DNA of 64,000 nucleotides, from NCBI GenBank assembly GCA_036926295.1, contig JAVFKF010000019.1, forward strand, positions 27,618,001 to 27,682,000. Reading direction: 5' to 3'. A program made the translations under genes and the position numbers. Below are positions 48,591 through 60,793 of the stretch, one piece after another (positions within the stretch are counted from its first letter, which is position 1; every line of letters starts with the position of its first letter). The notes under the pieces are model-generated. The model made no database searches, was not told the DNA's origin, and worked only from the letters and a program-made list of their open reading frames with translations. Origin of the DNA: Pachydiplax longipennis (taxonomy: Eukaryota; Arthropoda; Insecta; Odonata; Libellulidae).

Positions 48591-50912
48591 GCAATAGAAT
48601 AACTATCTTATTTGAAATTAAATCACCATACAAATTTTCTCTATTAAAGCGCTCATTAATCAATTAATTAATTTTTAACCGAAATATCAGCTTATAATTA
48701 ATTTTCATATTTACACATACAAGAAAGAAATATTTCCTTTTTTAGGCAACAAAATATATTTTGAAATTGAAAAGCACAGCCTCAGAGTAGTAAAAATACA
48801 AAACAGCGCTATCCTTGTGATGGAAATTATTTAGCAATAAACACTGCAATGGAGTGGAATAGTAGGCACTGAATGCGCACCTAATCTTTAAACTTTTCGT
48901 CATTATTAAAATCTACTAGTATTCATGAGCTGTTGAGTTTATGTTCTAAAGAGATTCAAGGTAACGGTCACCTATTTAATCCTCGTTTTAAATTTGTGAA
49001 AAATGGTGATTCTGCATATTTCGATAATTAGTTAATCTTTGAACCAATGACTGTTGTTATAACACGAATTAATTTCGCTAAAACTGCTGAATTTCTAATG
49101 AATATTCCTCTAGTATATAGAATAATTGAAAGAATCACTTAAAATGGATATTGAAATTAATTTTATTACTTTTTGTGTGAAAATTCTCGATGACCTACCG
49201 ACCTCGATAATTTTCAATCACATTTAATGTATGCTCGCTGTTAAACGAAATCGAAAAATCGCAACGTAGTGTTGTTCTAATCGAGCCCAGAGATATAGAA
49301 AACGAAAGCGATTTTGAAATCCTTGGGTTCCACAATCATTCTTGGCTGCGGGTGAGTAAACATGACTCTACGGAAATTACTCTCGCCATGGACGCATCCC
49401 AAGTTATTCGTCTAATTAGAACGCTCAAAGAGTGATACACACCTCACTGCTGCGGCGCAATAGACATGCCTGATTTCCTTTTTTAGATACGAAAAAAGTG
49501 TCTCAAGTGAATATTACCCAGCGGCGGAACCAATTCGAATTTCAATGCTCCATTTACTTAGCAACAAGTTCGTTTTGCATTGAATGGAAGCCAAGACTGC
49601 AATACTGAAGCCAAAGATAAGATTTTTCAGACCTACTTTGCAGTCCAGGAAGTGAAATTTTAAGGTATTATAAATATGGCCATATCGTGCGCTTTGCACT
49701 TTAGTGTGTCCGAATTTCTTTAGTTTTAAGACATAATAAGTGATTTTTTCGATGCATTAGCTCCTTTTCCGGTGGCCTAAATGAATGGGGAGACAACTGG
49801 CGAATTGAAGAAAGATAAATTCAAATAGGGCGTGATAGGAAAGCTAATTAACCATGGAAACCTATTGTTTGCGGCCAGTGACCCTCTTCACGGCGTTATC
49901 GCCCGCTTTCGTAAACTACTTGGCTAAATTATCATCGAAGGTGTTCGAATGAACTTCTGCTGAGGGGTGCACAGCAACAGGCTTCTTCCTTATACAATGA
50001 AATAGAATATTTGTTTCTAAATAATAAATATCACTGCACCGAGTAATTCCATGCAACCATAATCATAAAGGACTAAAAATGTATATAAATAATATGATAA
50101 AGTTATCATGACGTTCCTATTTTTAGAAAATAATACTAAAAGAAATATTAAATTACGTTATACATATAAGAATGAATATCGTTTATAAGTATTGATTTAT
50201 CATTTGGTTAAATAAAAATTAAAGGAACAATTTTATACACTTCAATGCCTGATAACAAACAGTTTTGCTTTAGAATGACAAATAACGTTCTGGGATTGAT
50301 TTTGATGCAAGATCTTAAGTTTTACAATAAAATTTGCTGTATTCCAGTACTTTCTGGATGAAAATTTAAAAAAAATAATTTACTGGATCATAAATTACAA
50401 TGTCTCTAATTGCAGATTTAAAACGTCCTGAAAGTCTTAAGTGCAGATAACAGGGAATAATCAAAACAATATCACATAGAGCGAAGCAAGATGAAAGCAT
50501 ACACCTTAATTACTCCTGTAATAAGCAACATCAATATTTTAAGATTAATCCGAATCTTAGAATTTTTATTCTACGTTTGTAAGCTTCAAACGTTTCAAAA
50601 CTCAGTACATCCCAAGAAGAATAAAGAAGTTTTCTTAGGTGTAATATGATTACTGTTGTGATAGCGATAGAAATATCAAGAAAATTCTGCAGAATAACTG
50701 CTGAATAAGGATCTAATTTCGATGAAAAGTTACGCAAAACTTTTCAAAAATTAAACACATTATTATAAACGATGTCTCTGTTTATTTTATCTCCCATTGT
50801 CATTGCGATCCAACCTAACACCTACATGTATTTTCACCTGAATTCAAATGAAATATTCTATTAACGAAACAAGGCACGCAAACACAACGACATTGAATTA
50901 ATTGGCCGGTGA

Positions 50913-51075
50913 AAGGGAGTGAAAATTTAAAAGAAGTAGGGATGGAAACTGGACAGAGAAATGTGAGAAAATTAAAAAAGGAGAGGCAGTTCGGATTAAA
51001 GGGAGGCACGGAAAGAGTTTGGGGCGAGGGTGTGGCATTTCGGTGGGTAGATTGGGAAAGAAAACGGGTATAGTA
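50913..51075 (+). other. long purine-rich tract
   Basis: For about 160 bases the plus strand is dominated by A and G with few pyrimidines (for example ggagaggcag, ggggcgaggg, attgggaaagaaaacggg). Such strand asymmetry occurs in polypurine regulatory tracts, triplex-prone DNA and some old repeats. There is no coding signal. Confidence 0.5.
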
Positions 51076-52060
51076 ACCGGTGACATTCGCATCGGGATTG
51101 GGGGTGATTTTTTACATTTATAATTGGCCAAGAGAATTACAGGTCCCGACTCTTTGCAGAGAAGTGCAAAAAGTCCAAATAGCATGAAAGACGGTCTGCG
51201 ATTTAATAATGGCGGACGATATTTTAGGTGACAGGGCTGTTATTATTGGATTTACGGAAAGTTTCTCTGATTCTTTTCTTATGTTGAAAATTTAATTATC
51301 GGCAAGCGATTGCGTCAAAAGAATCGAATGAAGTTTAAGCTCTCCTCGACTGTACAATCGGAACAAGGATTGGTCATAGCCCGACGACAAATATACTGAT
51401 TAGCATTAAAGAAAAAACACAAAATACAATTCAGAAGATGAAAATATAGTAAATATCGCTCTTAAATAAAATCGCAATTACCCGAAGAAGTTAAAAAGTA
51501 AAAACTTTTACCCATACCACATAAATGACCACATTTAAGCGGTACGGGTAATATTTATTACTTTTACATTTATTCGCGTTACGGAGTCTCACCACGTAGT
51601 CCCTGAAGCAATCGAAACGTAATTACTCTCAAAATCACAGAATATCGTGGAAACGTAGGTTACCAGAAACGATATATAACAATTACCTTGAACCCCTACA
51701 TAAATCTTCATAACAGAAAAGTGTTGATTGTGTTGCTTCGAAACAAGTGTTGATTAATATATCAACTGCCATAAAAGAAAGGCTTGATGAGAATCCATAT
51801 CAGTATTTAAATATATTTTCAGACGCAACTTATTTCGAAAACATTTTCATTGGATAGACACATTTGATTCGAGGAGACTCCGTCTATCTATACTTGTTTT
51901 ACGGAAATAGAGAACTTGTCCTATTATCGAAAAACTATTGTGTCATTTGGACGTTACTGATAAATGGTCGTTGGATGACAAATTACATCATGGAAACATG
52001 ATGAATAGGCAAACTCATTATACCATATATACGCACACAATAAAACAAGAATAACGATAA

Positions 52061-52100
52061 TAGATTAGGGTAATAGATAATAGTCTAGGGTAATAGATAA
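52061..52100 (+). repeat. 20-bp tandem repeat, two units
   Basis: tagattagggtaatagataa and tagtctagggtaatagataa lie head to tail with two differences. The embedded ttaggg-like string is a coincidence of two units and not a telomeric array. Confidence 0.85.
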
Positions 52101-53534
52101 ACGTATATCTACGTTTTCAACAAATAATGCCTTACATACCATGTAATCTAAACATACTTATTGGATGGTAAAATTCAGTTAGATCGATGACATTCTGTCA
52201 TAAAGTGAATTGTTTGCTTGGGAAACCGACGCAATTTATGTTTTGTCATCAACGTAGAATTAGATAAGGGAAATAAAAACAAATTCTTCATGCTTTATAC
52301 TCAAGTGGAGTTATAAGTTCAACACTAGTAGTAAGGACTCAATTGCACGATGATTTTGGACCTTCCTTCTTATTGAAGACATTAAATGATGGATACAATT
52401 ATATTCATACACGGAACCTAATACCCTAAAGAGCAGAGGGCTACTACAAATTAAATACAACAAATGACTGCTAACATCAAGTCTGTGGTAGCGTCTCCTG
52501 AGAAGACTGAGAAGTCAAACAGAAAAAATAAGAAGAAATGAAGGTGGTCTCAGTGAAACGACCGGGCTCTCATGGGATTACCGAAAAATAATAGCGGTTT
52601 GAAATACCAATGCCAATGCTCACCGAGCCGTAGGTTAGAAAGGTGATAATCCTAATCCAGACTCAACAGGTATAATAGCGTAGAAGCATTTGTAAAGATA
52701 GGTTGCGGGCGTATTTCAACTTCGAAGCAAGTCTTAATGAGTATCAAGTCGGCAGTAAGTACACTCGCTAGGAGGAAATATAGACAAAAAATAGAACATG
52801 AAGACTACGGTCAAATATATACGGCATGATGACATAAAGATTACGATACTCTTATCGGTAGCAGACAATATCGCCAGATTTAAATGGAATTTGACAACAA
52901 ATCAGGAAACACATGATTAACTACTGAAAAAACTACAGGTTGAGAAGAAAATACATACTTACCATCACCTTTTTCAGAAAGAAGCTTCATACAACGTCGA
53001 CATATTTACAGTTTCCTTTTTCACTTGATAGAGCAATTCTCTGCATCTACGTCTTCGTAAACTTATTTCCGAACGACTTTATGTTTTCACGGACTTCTTT
53101 ATGTTATTCTTAAAGCCAATGTTGAATAAATTAACAATAATAATACATAGCTCACAACATACCTCAACAGCACTCATACATTGCACTTTGCTCAAACATG
53201 GCGCCTCCGGCAAAAAGCAGGTCTTCTCTGATTGGCAGAAATAAAACCCTTTCCTATTGGTCGATTTTTGCAAACTTAGAAAAGAAAGACAAAACACGGT
53301 TGAAATACATTGACTTCATAGTACTAAAGTATGTGCTGAAGGGCCTATAGGTTTAACTGGTGATGTACGTGAATTACAATTACAGCGTAAGCGTAGCCCA
53401 TGTCAATTCAGCTGGCAGAAGAAAAATTGTGTTAATTTTTAATTACTAATTCAAAAAATCTATTTTCCGTACGAAACGGATAATTTACGAAAAACTGGGC
53501 CAGAAAATGCTTCGAAACTTCATTGTTGAGGTGG

Positions 53535-53542
53535 AAAAAAAA
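53535..53542 (-). terminator. RNA polymerase III terminator (T8)
   Basis: Eight consecutive A bases on the plus strand give a run of eight T on the minus strand, one base after the discriminator base of the tRNA gene. This is the standard polymerase III stop signal and supports the view that the tRNA gene is functional. Confidence 0.9.
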
Positions 53543-53543
53543 G

Positions 53544-53615
53544 TGCGTCGGCCGGGAATCGAACCCGGATCAACTGCTTGGAAGGCAACTATGCTGACCA
53601 TTACACCACCGACGC
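53544..53615 (-). tRNA. trnG-UCC: tRNA-Gly (anticodon UCC)
   Basis: The minus strand folds as a complete 72-base tRNA without intron: acceptor stem GCGTCGG/CCGACGC with discriminator A, D arm GTGT-AATGGTCA-GCAT, anticodon arm GTTGC-CTTCCAA-GCAGT with anticodon TCC, and T arm CCGGG-TTCGATT-CCCGG. The internal promoter is intact: box A in the D-arm region and box B ggttcgattcc. The full acceptor pairing, invariant loop residues and adjacent T8 terminator separate it from the many SINE tRNA-like heads in this window. It decodes GGA and probably GGG glycine codons. The plus-strand ORF at 53507-53716 is its antisense shadow. Confidence 0.97.
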
Positions 53616-55439
53616 CGCGTACTTTTGACGCCAACTTTCATTATCACAAAACTAATCGATTCTCGACTAGTATCAAATTCATGATCTGGAAAAGATCTCT
53701 TATTTCAAATTCTTAAAAATTTAGAACTAACTTAAATTTCAGATGGCATGAATCGAATTAGTTTTTCATGAGATAAGACATACTGATGAACTTGTGCCAG
53801 AAGCGAGGACTTATGGGTTTTTCTTCACTTTTTGACATTAACTCAAACACATTTATTATGTAACTTCTCAGTTTCGGTGACGAATAGTGGCGTAATGTGA
53901 AAATAAAATGGAAGATAATCTCTTTGAATTCCCTTAGCAGATAAATTTTTTAGGCTCCCATTCGATGTTGGATTATTTGAATCTAAGCAATATTTTGCTT
54001 GACCCACAACCATAACTTTATCCTAATAGAATTTTTAGCATTCAACAAAATCGTCCTTTCTTGATTGAAAAATTATTGAAGTTGTATTTAACATGCAAAT
54101 GATATTTCGGTAACCGTGAAGAAGATGAAATATTAAGGACGGGTAATAATTTCGCAGCAAAACTAAATGAGTAACCACATCACATGCGACCACTTGAGGT
54201 TTAGGTGAGTCATAATGGTGCAACCTAATGGTTCCTGACGTTACGTAAATGTTGCCTTATGATGAAAAAAGGGTCCCCACCTGTGGATTATACGATGTAA
54301 CGGTTGTCTACATCAAGGAGGCAACGTCCCAATCCCTGATTTATGGCTAGTCTAAAGCAAGGACACAATTTATACCACATGAATACGATGCCACGTTCAA
54401 CACTATTCGAAACATTCAATAAGGACAGGGTTTCTATTAGCGCTATTATTTGATACCTTCCTGATGTTAAAAATTGTTCGGTCTACTGTTATTTCGGGTG
54501 CAATAAATGGTCTCAAGGACGCCATCATTCGAAGTAGACCTTAAATAGGGGAAGAAGTATTCCTTATTTTATGAGATTGAATAAAATTATACATATTCTG
54601 CTCCAATTCTCTAGCTAGTCCATTTTCTCATACATTTTTACACCATGATCATTTAGTTTAATTACTCTGTTTTCTATTCCCTAGACGAATACATACTAGG
54701 TAGAGCGAAAGATCTTAATCGACTTTGTTTTACTGCATAAATCATATTGTATTGATAATTGTATAAATCATATTATATTGTAAATGTTCAAGCGTAACCT
54801 TGTGGAATTTGATGCACATGATGGAGAAGTAATGAAATCTTAGTACAATTCCACGAGAGATTTTTACCGACTAGTTTCGTCAATGAGTTGACCTAAAGGT
54901 GGTTCACCTACTATTTTGATTCATGCAAGAAATTAATTAAGATTTCAACTGACTAAAACGCTAATTTTACAGGTTCCTGATTCCAGCAAGTTAAACATAA
55001 AATGATGCGGTCTCACCTTTAAGAGATATTTCCCATTGAGTTTTCTTTCAAATAACATCACTTCTTTCCTTTGAAATTATTTTCGCTGATTCGAATTACG
55101 CCAGCTTTGATCAGCGCTCGCCCTAAATCGCTGATTTGGAATTACGGCCTCTTGGTACACATCTCGGCAGCAGATGCCAGGAAAAGTTACGTGTCCAGGT
55201 AAATCCAGTGCTCAGGACTCCAGGGTGATGAATTTAATTTCAGTAACATCCTGTTTACCATTTTAAATCCAGAGGAGTCGAGGAAGTCGCACTATTTCCG
55301 AGGATCCGAGTAAATCTTTTTGAGATGGCTAAGTCAAAATTCCCTGCATAAATTTACGAAGGTGAGCCTCAATAAAAGCCAGGCGGTGAAGGATTTCCTA
55401 ACAGCTTTGTTTTGAGGGAAATAAAAATCAGTCGTGATT
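53616..55439. other. AT-rich intergenic DNA
   Basis: No gene is recognised. An 18-base direct repeat (ataaatcatattgtattg at 54737-54754 and its near copy at 54763-54780) is the only clear repeat. The DNA becomes somewhat GC-richer from about 55100 onward. Confidence 0.55.
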
Positions 55440-55870
55440 TTCCTTTTGCGCATGATTTCAAAACAACTTTATAAAAAACCTCGCACTAACTTCAGGAGGC
55501 TCTCCTTCCGCACCTTCCCGTTTTTACTTCATAAAGCGGGCTTTTCTAAACGCGAATTTCGGCGTAGTAAATATCTCGGGCGATTAACTTCCCCCGGTGG
55601 CGTTCGTTATTTCGCAATCTCTTCTCGAGTTGGAACAGCACGGAAATAGTCGCCGTGCGATTCTTTTGGACGAGGACGAAAGAGACCGCAGAGAGTCACA
55701 ATGGAACCGAGGATGAGCCACCGTGGATTCCCAGGCATCATTCAGTCCTTACCACTCTCTTATTTATGTACATCTGCGTCATAAATAAATATGCCAGCTG
55801 GTTGCACGTGCGAATCTTTTGCGAAGGGGTGGCGAACTTGTTTCGAGAATGTCCCACGCATTGATTGACG
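55440..55870. other. GC-richer island with homeodomain-like motifs
   Basis: Richer in G+C than its flanks, with cttcccccggtggcgttcg and catcgtcat-like motifs. A segment near 55755-55800 combines ttatttatgtacatctgcg with tcataaataaatatgcc. AT-rich homeodomain or caudal-like motifs set in a GC-richer context are often seen in conserved developmental enhancers. Two consecutive plus ORFs (55434-55649 and 55655-55864) lack domains. The role is unproven. Confidence 0.25.
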
Positions 55871-55965
55871 GGGACGAAAAATAATTTTTTGTATTGGACA
55901 TTCTATTTAACGGAGATTTGTTAAAGTAATTTACGCTGTAATATCCCATAAGGTATTGTAAATTT

Positions 55966-56397
55966 GCAACAAAGTTTATCTAAAGGAAACTATTGTGTAA
56001 CACAGCTTATTTTACATACGTGAAGCGAATGGAAAAGAAATTGTACTCTTCAAAAGTAAGTAAGAAATTGTACTTTTTTAAAAGTATGTACAATTCTTTA
56101 CCATTCATTTCACACGATAGATTTCCACAACATCTCGCCCGATTCTATGAATTTTAATGTTTTACATACAACCAGCCAACAATAATAACAAAATAATTTT
56201 CTTCGGATAAATAAAACAAAGGATTCTCTTTATTAGTCATTGTAACTCGTTTTTGTGCAACTTCTATAACAAACCTATATTATTATGAGAAAAAATCGTC
56301 GTTCGAGACTAATATAGTGATGTTATTATTGTTGGCTGGTCGTGTGTAAAATAAGCTGTTTTATCACAATACTTTCCCTTTGATAAACTTTCTTCAA
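55966..56397. mobile_element. nested inverted-repeat element (foldback/MITE-like)
   Basis: The outer arms, 55966-56020 and 56341-56397, are inverted copies at roughly four matches in five; both contain the aagtttatc, attgtg and cagcttattttaca blocks. Immediately inside the left arm, 56019-56058 pairs with 56070-56115 (cgtga..gaatgg..aaagaaattgtac). A third pair, 56161-56190 with 56321-56350, has 28 of 30 positions matching around attgttggctggt. Three inverted pairs in about 430 bases suggest a foldback or MITE-type element, possibly one element rearranged by inverted duplication. There is no transposase. Target-site duplications could not be defined. Confidence 0.7.
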
Positions 56398-57955
56398 CTT
56401 TAAATCACCTTTAGGTTTATTAATTTTTCATTATTTCAAACTAAATAATACTAAAGACTGAAATAGCATATAAGTCTCCAAGGACGATTTTTTTCATAAT
56501 AATCTAGGATTGCTATAAGAATTTTCACATAAAAAAGTTAAAATAAACAAAAAAGAATGCTTTGTTGTTATGTATCTAAAGATAATTTTTAAAAATCATA
56601 AAATACTTTTTACGCAACTCGTACATCCAACGTAAGTAGTTGCATAGCTTTTAATTAAATATAGCTGTTTCGAGTATTTCACGATTGACACTAATTAATT
56701 AAGAAACTGAAAAAGATTCATTTCAATAACTAAGCTATCATCATCTAAAGAGGTGAAGAGCCCAACGTAATCCTGGTTTGCACCTGCCGACGGAATGAGG
56801 AGCAAATAAATCTGTATCAAAATTGAGAAGATTTTCATTAAGAGAGTTTTGCTTAATTTAAAAAACATATCAACTACAAAACATATCAATATTAGTTAGA
56901 ATAATTCATTGGTTTCCTGTTTGGAACACGGTTAACTTAAATGAAATTCCGTGCAAAGATTGCTTTATTTTATATTAGTTAATTAGGTCATGGGTTTCCT
57001 TGGAATTATTTTTTAGAACGTATCGAAATATATGTTTCACTTGTATTAAGAGACGCACATACGTATATTAGACGACCTGTTGTATTACGTAACATTCCAG
57101 AGCGACATAAGAAAGAACTCGTATTATATTTGAGCGATATGCTAGTTTCAGTTGCTAAATACCTCCGAACTTTCAAGTCTGAACTATAAGTTCTGGTTTT
57201 TAAATTTTATTTTATAGTTATGGTAATTAAATTCTCCTGGAATTCACGAGTTTATGCTCGGCGTAGCGTATAAAAATGCAGGAATTTCTTCTGAGTATAT
57301 TTCACTCATCTAGTTTTAAAGGTCGAAAAAGTAGTAACAGAGCAATCAATCTCAATAATTCGCGCAATTACGTATCAAAATAATGACTACATAAGAATCT
57401 GTTTTGAGTGCAAGTTCTTTTACCTTATCAGCCGCAAATATTGATACAACTGCTTAAATTTACGTAATAAGTTTGACAGCAAATAGAGAAGATGATTCAA
57501 TATACAAGCTGCGACTTCGTTAATTTCTTTAGAAAACAGTCACTGAAGGAAAAGAAATTACCTAATGCTAGCGCTGATGTAAGTACAAATTGAAATTACA
57601 TATATGTAAAAGGGATTATTATCTCTGTATCCTCAGTAATGATTATTGCTAATATCATTATAGTATAAGAATGCGGTATAAAATACGGTATATCATTATA
57701 TATAAAATTTTCTTTCCATTTAAGAGCCCTACTAGTAAAAATTCCTATCTTAAGTACACTTTTTCCTCCGTCTACTTCCCACCCTCTTTCATTTCAGGCA
57801 TAAAAATAAGTACATAACTGAAGACCAAGGATACTCTATCATAAGACCGAAATAACTGCAGTCGAGAATCATATATTATAGAAACACTTGAGAAGATTTC
57901 TTTGGTCATATATTATGTTATACTTGCTTCAATTTGATTCTAACTGCGTTATATT
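56398..57955. other. AT-rich intergenic DNA
   Basis: No gene, RNA gene or matched repeat. The minus ORF at 56695-56889 has a hydrophobic stretch but no start context or splice partners, so I treat it as chance. Confidence 0.55.
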
Positions 57956-58150
57956 TTACCCCTCTTTTTGGACGAGCGTCTTCTCGTATCGTGGGATTTT
58001 CTAGGAAAGCCTACAGCTGAGGAGTTTTCTTCGCCTTTTAGTATGATACATCTCATTTCTTTCTGTAATTTTCCGAAACTTGTACCAACTTGAACCTCAG
58101 AGATCGTAGGTGTTAGAGAGGTCCACTCGGACCTAACCTAGCCGATTATA
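57956..58150 (+). mobile_element. retroelement 3' tail, copy 2
   Basis: Related to 35765-36043. It shares the gagcgt-ttctcg and gtgggattttct-ggaaagcct segments, the cagctgaggagtttt segment, and the 3' block ggtgttagagaggtccactc, ggacctaacctagccga. The (tta)n run and the aataaa string of copy 1 are missing, and the middle is diverged. The shared end block shows the two are copies of one mobile element, truncated at the 5' side. Confidence 0.6.
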
Positions 58151-58279
58151 GGATGAAATAACAATCATAATCCCTGGACTTTAATTTCATCATACGTCTT
58201 CATCCGAAAAGGCACAAGATCGGCCAGGACAATCACGGTCAAAACGGAACTTGTGGCAAGCCTATCACATTATAGAACG

Positions 58280-58800
58280 TAATTATTGATACGCACATGC
58301 ATATAAGCTAAATGGCACAAGATTGCGAAAACTCGAATCCGATCCCTCTAAAAGAGCAAGGATGCATCTACGTCTGGCGAGGAAAAAACTCACGCGATCC
58401 CGACAAGCGTTACCGTGACGTATTGGATAAAAAGCCAATGGCGAAAAGGAATGCGTTTCCCAAGGCAGAGAAATCTCCTTAATTTTCGCTCCAAAATCGC
58501 CCGCGAATTCCCTCGTAACGATCAATTAAAATCGATTTATGCAACAATGGCTTCTATTCCTTCTACGGACTGACCTTTGAGAAGAAAACGGTCAAATAAT
58601 CGCAATTATTTTGGCGTGAGAAAAGATACTGCTGCAAGCGACGCTTGGGTCGATTGGGTGAAAACATTTCGCTGCAATAAGTAGATACGGCCTTTCTAAG
58701 GGAACAAAGAAACATCGCAGGAATCCCGTCGGTTTCTCTGTAACTCGCCTCGTCCAATCCAACGGTCTAATTACTGCGCTCGGAATGAACTGTAAGAGGA
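58280..58800. other. GC/CpG-richer island
   Basis: GC-richer than its flanks, with strings such as aaaatcgcccgcgaattcc and gacgcttgggtcgattggg, and a homeodomain-like caattaaaatcgatttatg. Two minus ORFs (58283-58525 and 58563-58757) in different frames carry no domain. It could be conserved non-coding DNA. No transcript evidence can be seen in the sequence. Confidence 0.25.
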
Positions 58801-60143
58801 ATGCCTTAATTGCAGATAATAAAAGGCTTACCGCTTTGGATTACTTTTTCCCGTGAAACATATGGTCGTCCGGTGCCGAGATGTTTTAGATACTGCGTTT
58901 AGGATGGTTTTTATCGCTTACGCCTCTATTAAACGTTTAGGAATGACTGAAATTTTTGCAGCGTAAAAGGTCAGTTGCGGTCGTTATAGTATCAGCTAGG
59001 TTATACAAGAAAGAAACCTGCGGTGTTAAATCATAACTGGATCATTACTTAACTCGTTAGAGCTTCCCTCGTCAATATGAAAAAAATCCCACATTAAAGA
59101 TTGTAGGATGAAAGTAATTTATTTTCTCATATTTAAAGAGTCTAAAATGTCAAAGTAATAAAAATGTCAAAGTGGCCATTTAATTAGTTTAATTGAAACA
59201 GGTAATGCAGAATTATCCATCCAAAATCCGTGAAGGCTTATTTTAGGAAAATTAAGGTTACATATTTGCATTCCTTGAGGCGTAAAAGAATTATTAGATA
59301 TTTGAGAGATTTGTAACATTTCAAACCCTGGGAGATGAAATTACAGATATATGAAGATGATTCGCCATGAAAAAATTCAATCAATTTAATCAATTATCAC
59401 TGCTATGTTTAGTATGTACCTCTACTGATAGCTTGAAGTCAAAGTATTTTTAAAGAAAAGAACGCAATTCGTAAAAATTGTCTTTTGATTGACTTCCTGT
59501 AAACAAAAACGTACCTTTCATTGTACTGCTATCAAAATTTATCATCAACCATGACTTTGGGTTTATAGCGCTGAAGAGTAAACATCAAGAGTGAATTGTT
59601 CATGTAACACAGTGAGCTGATTGGAAGTGACACAGAATGCAGACGTTTCGGCAAATTTCGTGGAAAAATCGCCGGAAAGAGGACATCCTGTAAAAAGCGG
59701 GTGTTAACCTTAAAAGAGGAACAGTGATTTATTTTTGCTTTTTAGGACACCGACCTTACAGAGCAAAACGGTTAACATCCCATACAATCCGCTTAACACA
59801 AAAACTTTACCAATGGTCGAGGATTTAGATTCTAAGGCAACCTAATTCCAACTGAGAAAAATTTAAAATTCAGTCCTTATTTTAAGAAATACAGTGCATA
59901 CGTAATAGAAAAAGAGCATTATCAGCTCCTTAAATTTCTTCTTATTTGTAATAGTATGAGATTTTTAGATTTAGATAAGTATCCCGCAAGCCGCCAGTGG
60001 CGTATTGCAGGGGGGTTATAGCGTATGGCAGGGGATATATTACAGTCAATATATTTTGGCAAGACTTTGTGCCAGGAAGCCATGCCAAACGGTTGCTTTA
60101 TTTCTTCATTTCGTTAGTATTGTCGAAAGTGCTTCGACAGCTA
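58801..60143. other. intergenic DNA downstream of the lipid-binding gene
   Basis: AT-rich with one short direct repeat (aatgtcaaagt near 59146 and 59163). No ORF of interest and no RNA gene. Confidence 0.55.
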
Positions 60144-60199
60144 AAGTAATTTCGTATATATGGCCTCACAACGGGAATTGAACCTTCGCTTGATTTCAT
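60144..60199 (-). repeat. SINE fragment, body part, inverted
   Basis: On the minus strand it reads aagcgaaggttcaattcccg, then ttgtgaggccatatatacga and aattactt. This matches box B and the body downstream of it in the copies at 48479 (cccgttgggagctcatatgtgcgaaatgacc) and 36556. The box A half is absent, so the copy is 5'-truncated or eroded. It lies beyond the poly(A) signals of the gene at 60794-63883. Confidence 0.55.
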
Positions 60200-60542
60200 C
60201 TTCAATAGGTAATTCTGCAGGTGGTAAGGAGGGTTGAAGGAAGACAATGATTGGGAAAGGAACTTCAAGATTAAAAATAGGCGAGACAGGTGATGTCAGT
60301 TGCTTGGGTAAGGAATTACGATGAGATGAAGTGGTTGGCAAGAAACAAGGAGATTGAAGAGCGGATACAAACCAATCCAGAGAATCGAATATATTGTGAT
60401 AAGTGGTAGAGGGAATGATTAAGAAGGCTGGCGAAATAAATTTGGATTATTTTCAATGTCGAAAATAATTCCTTAGGTTGAATATTCCACCCACTGATAT
60501 ACCTTATAATCAATGAATTTCATACATACTAAGTCGTTGCCT

Positions 60543-60555
60543 TTTATTCTTTATT
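60543..60555 (-). promoter_or_regulatory. poly(A) signals of the GM2-activator-like gene
   Basis: Two AATAAA hexamers occur nearly side by side on the minus strand (60550-60555 and 60543-60548). They lie about 240 bases after the stop codon at 60794. Their position implies a 3' UTR of roughly 250 bases. No closer canonical hexamer was seen. Confidence 0.55.
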
Positions 60556-60793
60556 CACAAATCATCATGACCGAGTTATGACCCGGACAAAAGCCAGACA
60601 ATGGTTCAGGCTTGGGTGATTCAAGGAATATGCTGGGAACTCCGTTAAGGAAGGAAATCTCTTTTTAGGTGTGGCCGAAGAAGATGGGGTGAAATCGGGT
60701 AAAGGTGGGATCAGAGTATTGGTTTTTAATGATCGGTTTAACAGTTGAATCAAGATGGAGAAGGGTATATTTTGTTTATATCTTCCGCAGTGT

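Larger units (their letters stand above)
48591..53533. other. AT-rich intergenic DNA with short repeats
   Basis: About 5 kb without a credible gene. Around 49740-49960 is a GC-richer patch. At 50913-51075 the plus strand is almost all purine. A 20-bp tandem pair lies at 52061-52100. ORFs are below 100 codons; 50898-51185 (minus) is long only because it reads the purine tract on the opposite strand as Pro/Leu/Phe-rich peptide. Confidence 0.5.

Noticed and set aside
48421..48663. 80-codon minus ORF
   Set aside because: It is the antisense reading of the SINE copy at 48479.
52061..52100. Telomere-like ttaggg strings
   Set aside because: They occur once in each of two 20-bp units and are not a tandem hexamer array.
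53507..53716. 69-codon plus ORF
   Set aside because: It is the antisense of the tRNA-Gly gene; the RPGIEPGS-type peptide is the familiar artefact of translating a tRNA T-arm.
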